A stretch of DNA of 64,000 bases from contig NZ_AUBA01000009.1 of the NCBI RefSeq assembly GCF_000429005.1, positions 1 through 64,000 of the forward strand, written 5' to 3'. The position numbers and the translations under genes were made by a program. The notes under the pieces were generated by a model. That model worked only from the letters and a program-made list of their open reading frames with translations, was not told the DNA's origin and did no database searches. Shown here piece by piece: positions 53,366-61,405 of this stretch (positions within the stretch are counted from its first letter, which is position 1; each line of letters begins with the position of its first letter). This stretch comes from Novosphingobium acidiphilum DSM 19966 (GTDB lineage: Bacteria; Pseudomonadota; Alphaproteobacteria; Sphingomonadales; Sphingomonadaceae).

Positions 53366-55083
53366 GCGGCCTGTCCGGCGCGATCGCAGCCGACGGGACG
53401 CAAGGCATCGCCGCCGATACGTTGCAGCACCGCGTCACGCGATCCAAAATCGATCAGCCGGCCCTGTTGCATTACCGCCATATGCGTGGCCGGGCCCAGC
53501 GTTGCCGGACGATGCGTGATCATCACCACGATCCCGCCGCGCCGCCGCACGGCGTCCACTGCATCGGCCAGCGCGGCATCGCCGCTGGCGTCCAGATTGG
53601 AATTGGCCTCGTCCAGCACCAGCAGGAACGGATTGCCATAAAGCGCGCGCGCAAGGCCCACGCGTTGGCGCTGTCCCGCCGACAGTTCGCCGCCGCCTGC
53701 GCCGACGCGTGTGTCATATCCGTCGGGCAGCGCCAGAATGGTCTCGTGCATTCCCGCCGCACGTGCTGCGGCAATGACATCGGCCGATCCCGCCGCAGGA
53801 TCGAACCGGGCGATGTTTTCGCCGATCGTGCCGTCGATCAGATCGATCGTTTGCGGCACATAGCCGAAATGGCGGCCCAAAGCCTGCGCATCCCACTGAT
53901 CCAGTGTGGCGCCATCGATCCGCACTTCGCCGCGCGCTGGTGCCGACAGTCCCAGCATGGCGCGCACCAGACTGGTCTTGCCGGCGGCGCTGGGGCCGAC
54001 CAGGGCCAGGACCTGCCCGGATTGCACAGTCATACTGACGCCCTGCACGGCAAACCGCGCCGCACCCGGTGGGGCGATCCACAGATCGCGCACTGCAAGC
54101 TCGGCGCGAGGAGGATCCAGCAGTACCGCACGTGGCGGGGGATCGTGCCATGCGGCCATGCCAGCCACCACCCGCGCCCAACCGGCGCGCGCTGCAATCA
54201 GGCCGCGCCAGTTGGCGATGGCATGGTCAACCGGCGCCAGCGCCCGCCCCGACAGGACAGAGGAGGCCAGGATGACACCGCCGCTGGCGTGCCCGCCGAT
54301 GACCAGCAAGGCACCGATCGTCAGGACCAGCGATTGCAACACCATGCGAAAGGTCCGGCTGGCCCCGCCCAGCCGCGCCATGGTCCGTGCCAGCCCCGAT
54401 TGCGCGGCAAGAAAATCGCGCTCCCATTGCTGCGTGCGCGCCATCAGCCGGTCGCGCATGCCCATCGCCCGGGCCACATCGGCAAAGCGCACTTCGGCCA
54501 TGGCCGCTGCGGCGCGGCGCCCGGTGATAGTGGCCAGTTCGCGCGATCCGGCCTGGGTCCGAAGGTTGGACCACAGCGCCAGCGCGCCCATCACCAGCGT
54601 TCCGCCCAGTGCCGTCAGCCCCAGCCAGACATGCAGGCCCAGCAGCACCGCCATGAACAGCACAACCCAGGGCAGATCGATCAGCGCAACCGGCCCCGAT
54701 CCGGCCAGGAACGCGTGGATCGCATCAAGATCGCGGATGAATTGCAGCCCGTCATCGCGGTCGGTCGGCTGGGCCTGCGCCCGGTTCAGGGTGGCGCGGT
54801 GCAGGCCGGCAAACAGATCATCATGCACCGCGTTGGCCAGGCCCAGCAGAAATTCCGCGCGGATCGCCTCGAACAGGGCCTGAAACAGATAGACCATGGC
54901 AAGCATGGCAAACAGTGCCACCAGCGTCGGCACACTGCGACTGGGCAGCACCGAATCATAAACCAGCACCATGTAGGCAGAGCCCGCAAAGACCAGCAGG
55001 TTGATCAGCACGCTGGCCATCGCAACCATCCCCAGATGGCCGCGATAGCGCTGCACAAACAGTGTCAGGACATGCCAATCCAC
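53362..55083 (-). CDS. type I secretion ABC transporter, PrtD-like (permease-ATPase)
   Basis: 573 residues from a GTG at 55083. An N-terminal six-helix ABC membrane domain (about 10-300; SVLINLLVFAGSAYMVLVYD, VLPSRSVPTLVALFAMLAMV, VALIDLPWVVLFMAVL) is followed by an ATPase with Walker A GPSAAGKTSLVRAML, signature LSAGQRQRVGLARALY, Walker B FLLVLDEANSNLD and the switch His in MITHRPATL. The length and ALIDLPW motif match PrtD/AprD-type exporters of RTX proteins; there is no C39 peptidase, so the substrate is not a double-glycine leader peptide. First gene of the operon. The secreted substrate is not obvious in the window. Confidence 0.92.
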   Translation of the reverse strand: MDWHVLTLFVQRYRGHLGMVAMASVLINLLVFAGSAYMVLVYDSVLPSRSVPTLVALFAMLAMVYLFQALFEAIRAEFLLGLANAVHDDLFAGLHRATLNRAQAQPTDRDDGLQFIRDLDAIHAFLAGSGPVALIDLPWVVLFMAVLLGLHVWLGLTALGGTLVMGALALWSNLRTQAGSRELATITGRRAAAAMAEVRFADVARAMGMRDRLMARTQQWERDFLAAQSGLARTMARLGGASRTFRMVLQSLVLTIGALLVIGGHASGGVILASSVLSGRALAPVDHAIANWRGLIAARAGWARVVAGMAAWHDPPPRAVLLDPPRAELAVRDLWIAPPGAARFAVQGVSMTVQSGQVLALVGPSAAGKTSLVRAMLGLSAPARGEVRIDGATLDQWDAQALGRHFGYVPQTIDLIDGTIGENIARFDPAAGSADVIAAARAAGMHETILALPDGYDTRVGAGGGELSAGQRQRVGLARALYGNPFLLVLDEANSNLDASGDAALADAVDAVRRRGGIVVMITHRPATLGPATHMAVMQQGRLIDFGSRDAVLQRIGGDALRPVGCDRAGQAA

Positions 55084-55210
55084 GCAGCCAAACTTGCCCC
55101 ATTGCGCGGGCTGGTGCCCGCGATGGCCAACGATCTGGCATAATTCGCGGCAAGTTCAGGCGAAGTTGGAACCGAAGTGATGCAATAGCGTGCTGGCAGG
55201 CGGCTTGTCG

Positions 55211-55591
55211 TCAGGCGGCAACGCGCGGCATTGTCACCACGTCGTCGGCCCACGTCCTTGACGCAAGCCGCAGGGCATCAGAAATTTCAACCACGGTCCG
55301 GATGGCGCGGGCTTCGCTGGCGGTCAGCCCTTCGAAATCGGGCAGGAACGCGCGACACGCCTGCAACAGGTTGTCAGGCGAACGCTGCAGTTCGCCGCGA
55401 TATACCTCCAGAGTGGTGCAACCATCGATATCGGACCAGCGCAATCCACTGGGTGCGGGGCGTTCGTGGAATGCCCACAGCGCCAGCATCGCGCGTTCGG
55501 CGGCATCGCGCGCGCGATCGCCCAGTGCGTCGCCCGATGCGCGCGATTTCAGTTTCTGACGATAGCGGCGTTGCCGCTCTGCGTTTGACAT
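55211..55591 (-). CDS. hypothetical protein with basic N-terminus (SNAERQRRYRQKLK)
   Basis: 126 residues from the ATG at 55591 (55597 is possible). The N-terminus SNAERQRRYRQKLKSRASGD is strongly basic, a pattern seen in small proteins of unknown function that may contact nucleic acids. The rest is helical: AERAMLALWAFHERPAPSGL, then LLQACRAFLPDFEGLTASEA, and ISDALRLASRTWADDV. Soluble, no signal. It lies upstream of the secretion operon in the same direction (127 bp) and downstream of the NarL-type regulator. No ribosome site is evident and no function can be assigned. Confidence 0.6.
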   Translation of the reverse strand: MSNAERQRRYRQKLKSRASGDALGDRARDAAERAMLALWAFHERPAPSGLRWSDIDGCTTLEVYRGELQRSPDNLLQACRAFLPDFEGLTASEARAIRTVVEISDALRLASRTWADDVVTMPRVAA

Positions 55592-55723
55592 GGGCATGGC
55601 ACAGGCATGGCGCACACCAGGCGACAGGTGCAATCCGCAATGACCCGGTTACGTAACCACACGTAATGGCGAAAACCGTCGGGGTGCAAGCGTGCCTGAG
55701 GTGTGTGGTCGCACGGTGTGCGT

Positions 55724-56359
55724 TCAACAGTCCGGCGTGTCGGGGTCATTGACCGCCAGCAGCGCCAGCTCGGTGCGGTTGTCGATCGCCAGCTTCTGGT
55801 ACATCGCGTGCAGATAGACCTTGACCGTGCCCTCGCCGATATTGAGCGCCTTGCCGATATCGCGATTGCGCAGACCCTTGGCCACCAGGCGGGCGATCTG
55901 CCGTTCGCGCGGATTGAGCCGTTCAAGCGGCCCGGCCGGTTCGGGATTGAGCGTCAGATCGAGCGCGCGTTGCAGAAAATCGGGGCCAATCGCCTTTTTG
56001 CCCTCTGCCACCGCCTCCAGTGCCGCGATCAGATCATCGGCTGCTCCGTCCTTGGCAACGATGCCATCGACGCCTGCGCGCATCACGCTGACCAGTTGGC
56101 GGTCGGTGATATCGGCGGTCAACAGCACGACCGGCCGGCGGTCGGCACGCGCGCGCAGGATTTCAAGCGTCTCGATGCCGTTCATGCCGGGCATGTTGAT
56201 ATCGAGAACGACAATCGCCGGGTCATGCGTGTCGATGGCATCAAGCGTTTCGGTGCCACTGGCGGTGCCTGCGACCATGCGGAACCGGCTGCCGCGCAGC
56301 ACCGCTTCCACCCCGGTCCGTATCATGCCGTGATCATCGGCAACCAGCACGGAAATCAT
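55724..56359 (-). CDS. NarL/LuxR-type response regulator
   Basis: 211 residues from the ATG at 56359. Receiver domain: SVLVADDHGMIRTGVEAVLR, phospho-acceptor Asp in AIVVLDINMPGMNGIETLEI, LLTADITDRQ and the conserved Lys in GVDGIVAKDGAADDL. The C-terminal GerE/LuxR helix-turn-helix is LNPRERQIARLVAKGLRNRD ... IGEGTVKVYLHAMYQKL. It follows the sensor kinase by 40 bp, forming a two-component pair. Target genes are unknown; the type I secretion operon just downstream is a candidate. Confidence 0.93.
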   Translation of the reverse strand: MISVLVADDHGMIRTGVEAVLRGSRFRMVAGTASGTETLDAIDTHDPAIVVLDINMPGMNGIETLEILRARADRRPVVLLTADITDRQLVSVMRAGVDGIVAKDGAADDLIAALEAVAEGKKAIGPDFLQRALDLTLNPEPAGPLERLNPRERQIARLVAKGLRNRDIGKALNIGEGTVKVYLHAMYQKLAIDNRTELALLAVNDPDTPDC

Positions 56360-56399
56360 TGCCCCATCCCCCATTTCGCGCGGTGGCTGCGCGTGCATC

Positions 56400-58049
56400 T
56401 CATGCCGCGATCCGCAGTGGCAGCGCAATGTCAAGCCTGACGCCCGCTGCACAACTGTCGATCCGCAACTGGCCCCCCAGCGCCGCGATCCGTTCGCTGA
56501 TCGACCGGGGGTACGAGCCATGACCGCAGGCGTCAAATCCCTTGCCATTGTCGTCGATCGACACTTGCAGGGTGCCGTCGCTCGCGCGCTCGATCACCAG
56601 ATCGACCCGGCTGCACTGGCCATGGCGCACCGCATTGGCCACCGCCTCGCGGATCAGAAGACGCAATTCGTGGGCCAGTTCGATCGACACCGGCAAAGGC
56701 CGGTCCTGCGCCCCGATCGTGGTGGCAATGTGCCAGTGATCGCCCAATTCGCGTATCAGCGAAGCAAGGTCTGCCACAATATCGATCGATCGATCCGCCT
56801 CGATGCCCAGCCGCAGGCGATCGATCAACGATCGCAACTGCGCCTGTTCCTGGCGCAGCGACGCGCGCATTGCCAGAATTTCGGTCTCGGGATCGCGCCC
56901 TTCGCGGATCCAGCGCCGCAACGCTTCGAGCCGGAACAATGTCCCGGCCAGGAACTGGGCTGCGCTGTCATGCAGATCGCGCGCCACGGAATTGCGCACA
57001 TTGGCCACGGCAACCGATTGCGCCAGCGTGGCCATCTCTTCGCGGTCAAGCGCCATTGCCACTTCATCCGCGACTGCGCGAACCGCGGGCAGGTCATCGA
57101 TGCTGACAACCGGCAGGCCCCAGATCAGCACGAGATAGTCGCCCCGGGCACACGACAGGCGCGCAAGGATCCCGGATGATGCCTGGCACAAATCGGCCAG
57201 AGCCAGATCGAACGCGCCGTTTTCGGCCCGCAGTTCGCCATCGCGTGACACGGTGATCCGGCGCCGGCGCGCGACGTCGAACAGCATCGCATCGACGTCG
57301 GCGGCAAGCCCGTCGGCCAGTCCGGTCCGGTCCAGCCGTTGCTGCTGCAACCCGCCGTCGCCCTGGCGATAGAGGTCATGACCGGCTTCATCCTGACCGA
57401 TCAACGCGATCGCCACGCCGTGTGCGTGGAACGTGTCCCGGGCAAAGCCAAGCGCTGCCGCCATAAGCTGATCGTTGCGCTTGCCCGGTATGCCGTCGGG
57501 TTCGGGCATCGTGTCGACCAGCGGCACGCGCATATCGCTGCCGAACCAGCGCATAATCAAAACCAGTGCGGCCATGTTGGCGATCCGCCGGACGAACTGG
57601 TAGGTATCGATGGTTCCTCCAGCCGCACCCAGCAACCCGCCGGCTATGGCATAGCCCGCCAGCAGCGCAATGCCTGTCGACGCCACGGCGCGCGTGCCCC
57701 AGCGTGCCATTGCGGTGATCAGCATCAGCGTGGTGAAGGCGATGAACGGGCTGCTGCCATAGCTGTGGCCGGCCTCGGTCAGGTACACCGCGCTGATGAA
57801 CACCGCGATGTCGATCGCGTGGGCTGTTCCGGCAAGACGAAAATCCCACCACCAGTCGCGCCAGGCGATGACCGCAACAGCAAAGCTCCAGATCAAATAG
57901 ATCGACAGCAACCAGAATATCAGGCCGCCTGCCCATGGCACGTGATTGGGGTCGAAGCGCACCGCGGTCAGAAAGACCACGGCCAGGATCAATCGGCTTG
58001 CCGCCAGAATCCTTGCGGTCCGTCTGATCAGCAAACGCTGCCCGTTCAA
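56400..58049 (-). CDS. NarX-type sensor histidine kinase (HisKA_3), integral membrane
   Basis: About 549 residues from a TTG at 58049, chosen for its AGGGTGG ribosome site; GTG 58103 or TTG 58133 would lengthen it. Membrane part (about 15-170) with six or so helices (LILAVVFLTAVRF, GGLIFWLLSIYLIWSF, IDIAVFISAVYLTEA). A GAF-like region follows. The HisKA_3 H-box is NVRNSVARDLHDSAAQFLAG, and the HATPase has LIREAVANAVRHG, DDNGKGFDACGHG and SERIAALGG. The input signal is unknown. Transcribed with the NarL-type regulator. The 58050-58320 spacer shows an AT-rich patch with the palindrome gtatatatac (58233-58242). Confidence 0.9.
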   Translation of the reverse strand: MNGQRLLIRRTARILAASRLILAVVFLTAVRFDPNHVPWAGGLIFWLLSIYLIWSFAVAVIAWRDWWWDFRLAGTAHAIDIAVFISAVYLTEAGHSYGSSPFIAFTTLMLITAMARWGTRAVASTGIALLAGYAIAGGLLGAAGGTIDTYQFVRRIANMAALVLIMRWFGSDMRVPLVDTMPEPDGIPGKRNDQLMAAALGFARDTFHAHGVAIALIGQDEAGHDLYRQGDGGLQQQRLDRTGLADGLAADVDAMLFDVARRRRITVSRDGELRAENGAFDLALADLCQASSGILARLSCARGDYLVLIWGLPVVSIDDLPAVRAVADEVAMALDREEMATLAQSVAVANVRNSVARDLHDSAAQFLAGTLFRLEALRRWIREGRDPETEILAMRASLRQEQAQLRSLIDRLRLGIEADRSIDIVADLASLIRELGDHWHIATTIGAQDRPLPVSIELAHELRLLIREAVANAVRHGQCSRVDLVIERASDGTLQVSIDDNGKGFDACGHGSYPRSISERIAALGGQLRIDSCAAGVRLDIALPLRIAA

Positions 58050-58320
58050 GTTGCCACCCTTCGAGGTTATGTCTTGTTCGCCGATCCTGACGATTCGCAC
58101 CACAGTGCAATCGTTTTTTCGCCTCGATGACAACCTTGCACATCGGGCGTCACGAGACCACCCGGCAAACGTTCGCCGACAGCCGCCTTTTTCATCGTTC
58201 GTTACGGATTCGTGCTAGATGAGGCACATTGCGTATATATACTTATGGTTAATGCGTTGGGCGTGACAGACTCGGGTCAAAGGGGTCGTGTCGCCTTGAT
58301 GTGCAGCAGGGGACCGGGAC

Positions 58321-58902
58321 TTGATCAGTTCAACCGAGCGCGTGGTTGACGGCCCATGGATGGGCCTGACGGGCAAGCAATGCGAAGTGCTGGATCTGGT
58401 AATCCAGCACAAGACCTCGAAAGAGATATCGCGCCTGCTGGGGATATCGCCGCATACCGTTGATCAGCGGATCATGCTGGCCCGCGCAAAGCTGAACGTG
58501 GCGACGCGCGCAGAGGTGGCCCAGGCTTATCGCACGCTGCTGGCCCAACATGGTAAATTCACGACGCCCGCAGCATATCAACGAACCGTATATGGCTCGT
58601 CGTATATCGCCCCCCCGCCGCGATCCCATCAGGATGGATGCCGGGAAGACGCTGATACGGCACTTGCGCCGCTTCATCCGGACAATCCTGCAGGCATTGA
58701 AACCCAGCCACAACAGATGGCCAGGCCCGTTCCGGATGCGCCGACGCAAGAGTATTATCACGTTCTTCCCGAGGCGTTTGACGGCCGGATCGGCACGTTG
58801 CTGCGTCTGGGGGCCATTGCGACGATCACCGTATTCCTGACCCTGGTCATTCTGGGCGGACTGGCGATCTATTCGGAACTCTCCCTGATGCTCGACAGCT
58901 GA
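58321..58902 (+). CDS. LuxR-type helix-turn-helix protein with C-terminal membrane anchor
   Basis: 193 residues from a TTG at 58321, with AGGGGA 7 nt upstream; an ATG at 58360 is possible. The DNA-binding domain is at the N-terminus: LTGKQCEVLDLVIQHKTSKE (about 16-35), ISRLLGISPHTVDQRIMLAR and AKLNVATRAEVAQAY. After a Pro/Gln-rich linker (about 85-150) a single membrane helix follows, LGAIATITVFLTLVILGGLA (about 163-182), placing the last residues outside the cytoplasm. This is the reverse of usual LuxR solos, which lack membrane segments. It has no receiver or ligand domain. Divergent from the sensor kinase. Confidence 0.85.
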   Translation: MISSTERVVDGPWMGLTGKQCEVLDLVIQHKTSKEISRLLGISPHTVDQRIMLARAKLNVATRAEVAQAYRTLLAQHGKFTTPAAYQRTVYGSSYIAPPPRSHQDGCREDADTALAPLHPDNPAGIETQPQQMARPVPDAPTQEYYHVLPEAFDGRIGTLLRLGAIATITVFLTLVILGGLAIYSELSLMLDS

Positions 58903-58992
58903 CCTCTGCCCTGGGGGCTGATCCCGGCTGTTCGTGCGTCTTTGCTGTAACCAAGGGGGTCGGCGCCGGGGGGTGTCGACGGGAGGCATCAC

Positions 58993-59397
58993 ATGATCAC
59001 GAATGACATGACCACACATGTTGCCCAGCAGCGGATCACCCGCGATCTGAGGAATGCGGAACACGCGCTTGACGAAGCCCTGCTGCGCCAGGCACAGCTT
59101 TTGTCCACAATGGTTCATGCGCGCCGGGCAACCGGTGTGGCGCCCTATATGGGGCAGGATGCGCTGATGCGGCTGGTTCGCAGCCAGGCGGCGATGCTCA
59201 ACGCCGGGGGAGAACTGGCCCGCGTGCATGGCCGATTGAACGATATCGCGGTCGAAACCGGCCTGGGCAATGATCCCAAGCCGACCCCCGCTTTCGGCTT
59301 GTCCGACAACGCTGCCGAAGCGGCCGAACTGGCGGGACCCCTGCCGGCGGACATTTCGCTGGCGCAGGACGCCGCGGTTGCGCCCATCGCCGCGTGA
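58993..59397 (+). CDS. hypothetical protein (134 aa, helical with disordered Ala-rich tail)
   Basis: 134 residues, start ATG 58993 after a purine-rich gacgggagg site. The first 85 residues are helical: TRDLRNAEHALDEALLRQAQ, LSTMVHARRATGVAPYMGQD, ALMRLVRSQAAMLNAGGELA, RVHGRLNDIAVETGLG. The tail is low complexity and rich in Ala, Pro and Asp. No signal peptide, membrane helix or cysteine. No family known to me. It follows the membrane-anchored regulator by 90 bp and may share its transcript. Confidence 0.65.
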   Translation: MITNDMTTHVAQQRITRDLRNAEHALDEALLRQAQLLSTMVHARRATGVAPYMGQDALMRLVRSQAAMLNAGGELARVHGRLNDIAVETGLGNDPKPTPAFGLSDNAAEAAELAGPLPADISLAQDAAVAPIAA

Positions 59398-59441
59398 TCG
59401 TCATGCAGGGCCGGGCCAACCAACGATTGCGATAGAACGCC

Positions 59442-59888
59442 ATGCTGTTTGTCTGGTTGACCCGGCTTCTGATCTGCCTGTCGTTCCTGTTCGCCACCCG
59501 CAAGGGCGATGAACCGGAACGGCTGGTGGCGATCATCCTTCTGGGAATGTGCGGCTTCGACATTGCCAATCACCTTATATTTGGAGACCCGACATGGTTC
59601 GAGGTCAATCCCGGTCACTTCGTGATCGACGTATGGTCCTTGCTGACGATGACCTGGGTGGCTTTGCGGGCGAACCGCGGCTGGCCCTTGTGGCTTTGCG
59701 CCACCCAGCTGATCGTGGTGATGGCTCATTTTGCCAAATTGCTGGAAATCGACGAGGCGCGGCGCAGCTACTGGATCATGACGCAAGTGCCGCCTTTGCT
59801 GGAACTGTTCGGGCTAATGATCGGAACCTGGACGCACATGCTGCGCCAGCAGCGGATCGGGCACTATTCGCCCTGGCGTCCGGCATGA
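59442..59888 (+). CDS. hypothetical integral membrane protein (148 aa)
   Basis: 148 residues with about four membrane helices: WLTRLLICLSFLFA (5-18), LVAIILLGMCGFDIANHLIF (29-48), FVIDVWSLLTMTWVALRANR (60-78) and LWLCATQLIVVMAHF (83-98), with a last amphipathic segment LLELFGLMIGTWTHML. A charged loop contains RKGDEPERL. No known family is recognised. It is 44 bp after the preceding unknown gene and 28 bp before a MarR-like gene, in an apparent transcription unit. Confidence 0.7.
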   Translation: MLFVWLTRLLICLSFLFATRKGDEPERLVAIILLGMCGFDIANHLIFGDPTWFEVNPGHFVIDVWSLLTMTWVALRANRGWPLWLCATQLIVVMAHFAKLLEIDEARRSYWIMTQVPPLLELFGLMIGTWTHMLRQQRIGHYSPWRPA

Positions 59889-59916
59889 TCGCGCTGCCGT
59901 GCCGGTGGTTCGCGGC

Positions 59917-60474
59917 ATGACGGCGCGTCCTTCGGCAGCGCGCACCAATGCGTCGGCCAGGCCGGGCAAAGTCGAACGCGCGCTGCGCGCCGCACCCGAC
60001 GCGTCGCTGCCGCACAGCGCGGTCGATGCCACGGCGCTGGCCCGCCGGCAGCGCCTGGCGCTGACCTTGGCGCGCGAATTCTATTCCGGCCGACGCCGGC
60101 GCGCCCGGTTCATGAGCGCGGACCTGTTTGGTGAACCGACCTGGGATATCCTGCTCGATCTGTATGTTGCCGCGCGCGAAAACCGCCGCGTGCCCACCAC
60201 CAGCGCCTGCATCGGGGCACATGTGCCGCCCACCACCGCGCTGCGCTGGCTGCGCATCCTCGAAATGCGCGGGCTGGTCGAACGCGAAGAGGACGGGCGC
60301 GATGGCCGCCGCACATTTGTCCGGCTGACCGACCGCGGGCACGGCGTGATGGAAGCCTTTCTGGGCAATCTGGCCGACACGCTGCTGCTGGCGCTGGGCG
60401 ATGCCAGCAGCGATCCGCGCGACGGCATCGCGCAGGACGAGGCGGCGCAGCAGACACCTGGCGTGCGGCCTTGA
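59917..60474 (+). CDS. winged-helix MarR-type transcriptional regulator
   Basis: 185 residues from the ATG at 59917; a GTG at 59899 is possible. The N-terminal 60 residues are basic and Ala-rich. The winged helix starts at about LFGEPTWDILLDLYVAAREN, then SACIGAHVPPTTALRWLRIL and EMRGLVEREEDGRDGRRTFV-RLTDRG, a MarR-like wing with the DGRR motif. The pattern with a variant 'VPPTTALRW' recognition helix is seen in sphingomonad regulators of unknown target. It ends 9 bp from the convergent kinase gene. Confidence 0.82.
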   Translation: MTARPSAARTNASARPGKVERALRAAPDASLPHSAVDATALARRQRLALTLAREFYSGRRRRARFMSADLFGEPTWDILLDLYVAARENRRVPTTSACIGAHVPPTTALRWLRILEMRGLVEREEDGRDGRRTFVRLTDRGHGVMEAFLGNLADTLLLALGDASSDPRDGIAQDEAAQQTPGVRP

Positions 60475-60483
60475 TCGGCGCGA

Positions 60484-61362
60484 TCAGCGCCGCACCGTCA
60501 CCCCGATCGGCGTGCGGTCCGGATCGAGATCGATCACCAGATCGGCACGATCGGGCAGATCGATCAACAGATGGCGCGTGATCCGTTCATAATGCGCGAC
60601 AAAGCGGTGTAGCTCGGCATCGTTCATCACGCCCGGTGCCGCACCGACCGCGTCGCGCAGGCCCTGTTCCTGCTGGCGTCGCCAACCGGCCACCGCCGCA
60701 AAACCGGGCGCACGCAGCATGGCCAGGGCATCGATCGTGGCCCACAGCGCCGCATAGCCATCCGCCAGCGCCGCGTTGACATGGCGGCGCCAACGCCCGT
60801 CGGGATCGTCTGACGCCTCAAGCGCATTGATCGGCCGGACCAGATCCGCCTGCGGCTGCGGACGTGCGCCCAGGCACCAGCCTTCGAACAGCAGCAGGCG
60901 CGTGGCCCCCGGCACCCGGTCCGCCTCGCTTGGCGGTCTGCGATCGTCGCGCGCCTTGTCGAACCGTGGCATCGCTACCGCCTCGCCCCGCGCCAGTGCG
61001 GCGATCGTGGCCAGACCCAGCGCAACATCGTGGGTGCCGGGAACCCCGCGGGTCGTCAGCAGCGGATGCACCTCGGCCGCAAGCCGCTGGCGCATGGCGC
61101 GGGTGTGGTACAGATCATCCAGCGACAGCGTTGCCGTGGCGATGCTGCGCCCCGCAAAATGGCTGCGCAGCGCCGCGGCCAGCGTCGATTTGCCCGACCC
61201 TTGCGCGCCCGACACGCCCAGCACGACCATGCCTTCGCGCCGCGACAGCAGCCGCTCAGCCAGCGCGATCAATGCGTTCAGCGCAACAGGGGCGGGGGTG
61301 GCGGCCATCACATCCGGGCTAGCCTGGGGGTAAGTGCCTTGCAAGGGTATCGCCTCGGGCAT
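60484..61362 (-). CDS. P-loop kinase, D-glycerate 3-kinase-like
   Basis: 292 residues from the ATG at 61362; TTG 61383 and ATG 61308 are alternatives. The P-loop is GVSGAQGSGKSTLAAALRSH, then TATLSLDDLYHTRAMRQRLA, TRGVPGTHDVALG, MPRFDKARDDRRP and LLFEGWCLGARP. These features fit the uridine-kinase-like family that includes plant glycerate kinase (GLYK) and yeast YGR205W. The predicted reaction is phosphorylation of D-glycerate to 3-phosphoglycerate. The physical context, divergent from eutBC, does not prove the substrate. Confidence 0.8.
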   Translation of the reverse strand: MPEAIPLQGTYPQASPDVMAATPAPVALNALIALAERLLSRREGMVVLGVSGAQGSGKSTLAAALRSHFAGRSIATATLSLDDLYHTRAMRQRLAAEVHPLLTTRGVPGTHDVALGLATIAALARGEAVAMPRFDKARDDRRPPSEADRVPGATRLLLFEGWCLGARPQPQADLVRPINALEASDDPDGRWRRHVNAALADGYAALWATIDALAMLRAPGFAAVAGWRRQQEQGLRDAVGAAPGVMNDAELHRFVAHYERITRHLLIDLPDRADLVIDLDPDRTPIGVTVRR

Positions 61363-61405
61363 CGGCTTGTGCTTGAACCGCAATCGAAGGAACGCGCAGG
61401 TCTCG

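Noticed and set aside
53293..55143. 616-aa plus-strand ORF opposite the type I secretion ABC gene
   Set aside because: Antisense shadow; Gln/Arg/His-rich with no domain, while the minus strand encodes a complete ABC exporter.
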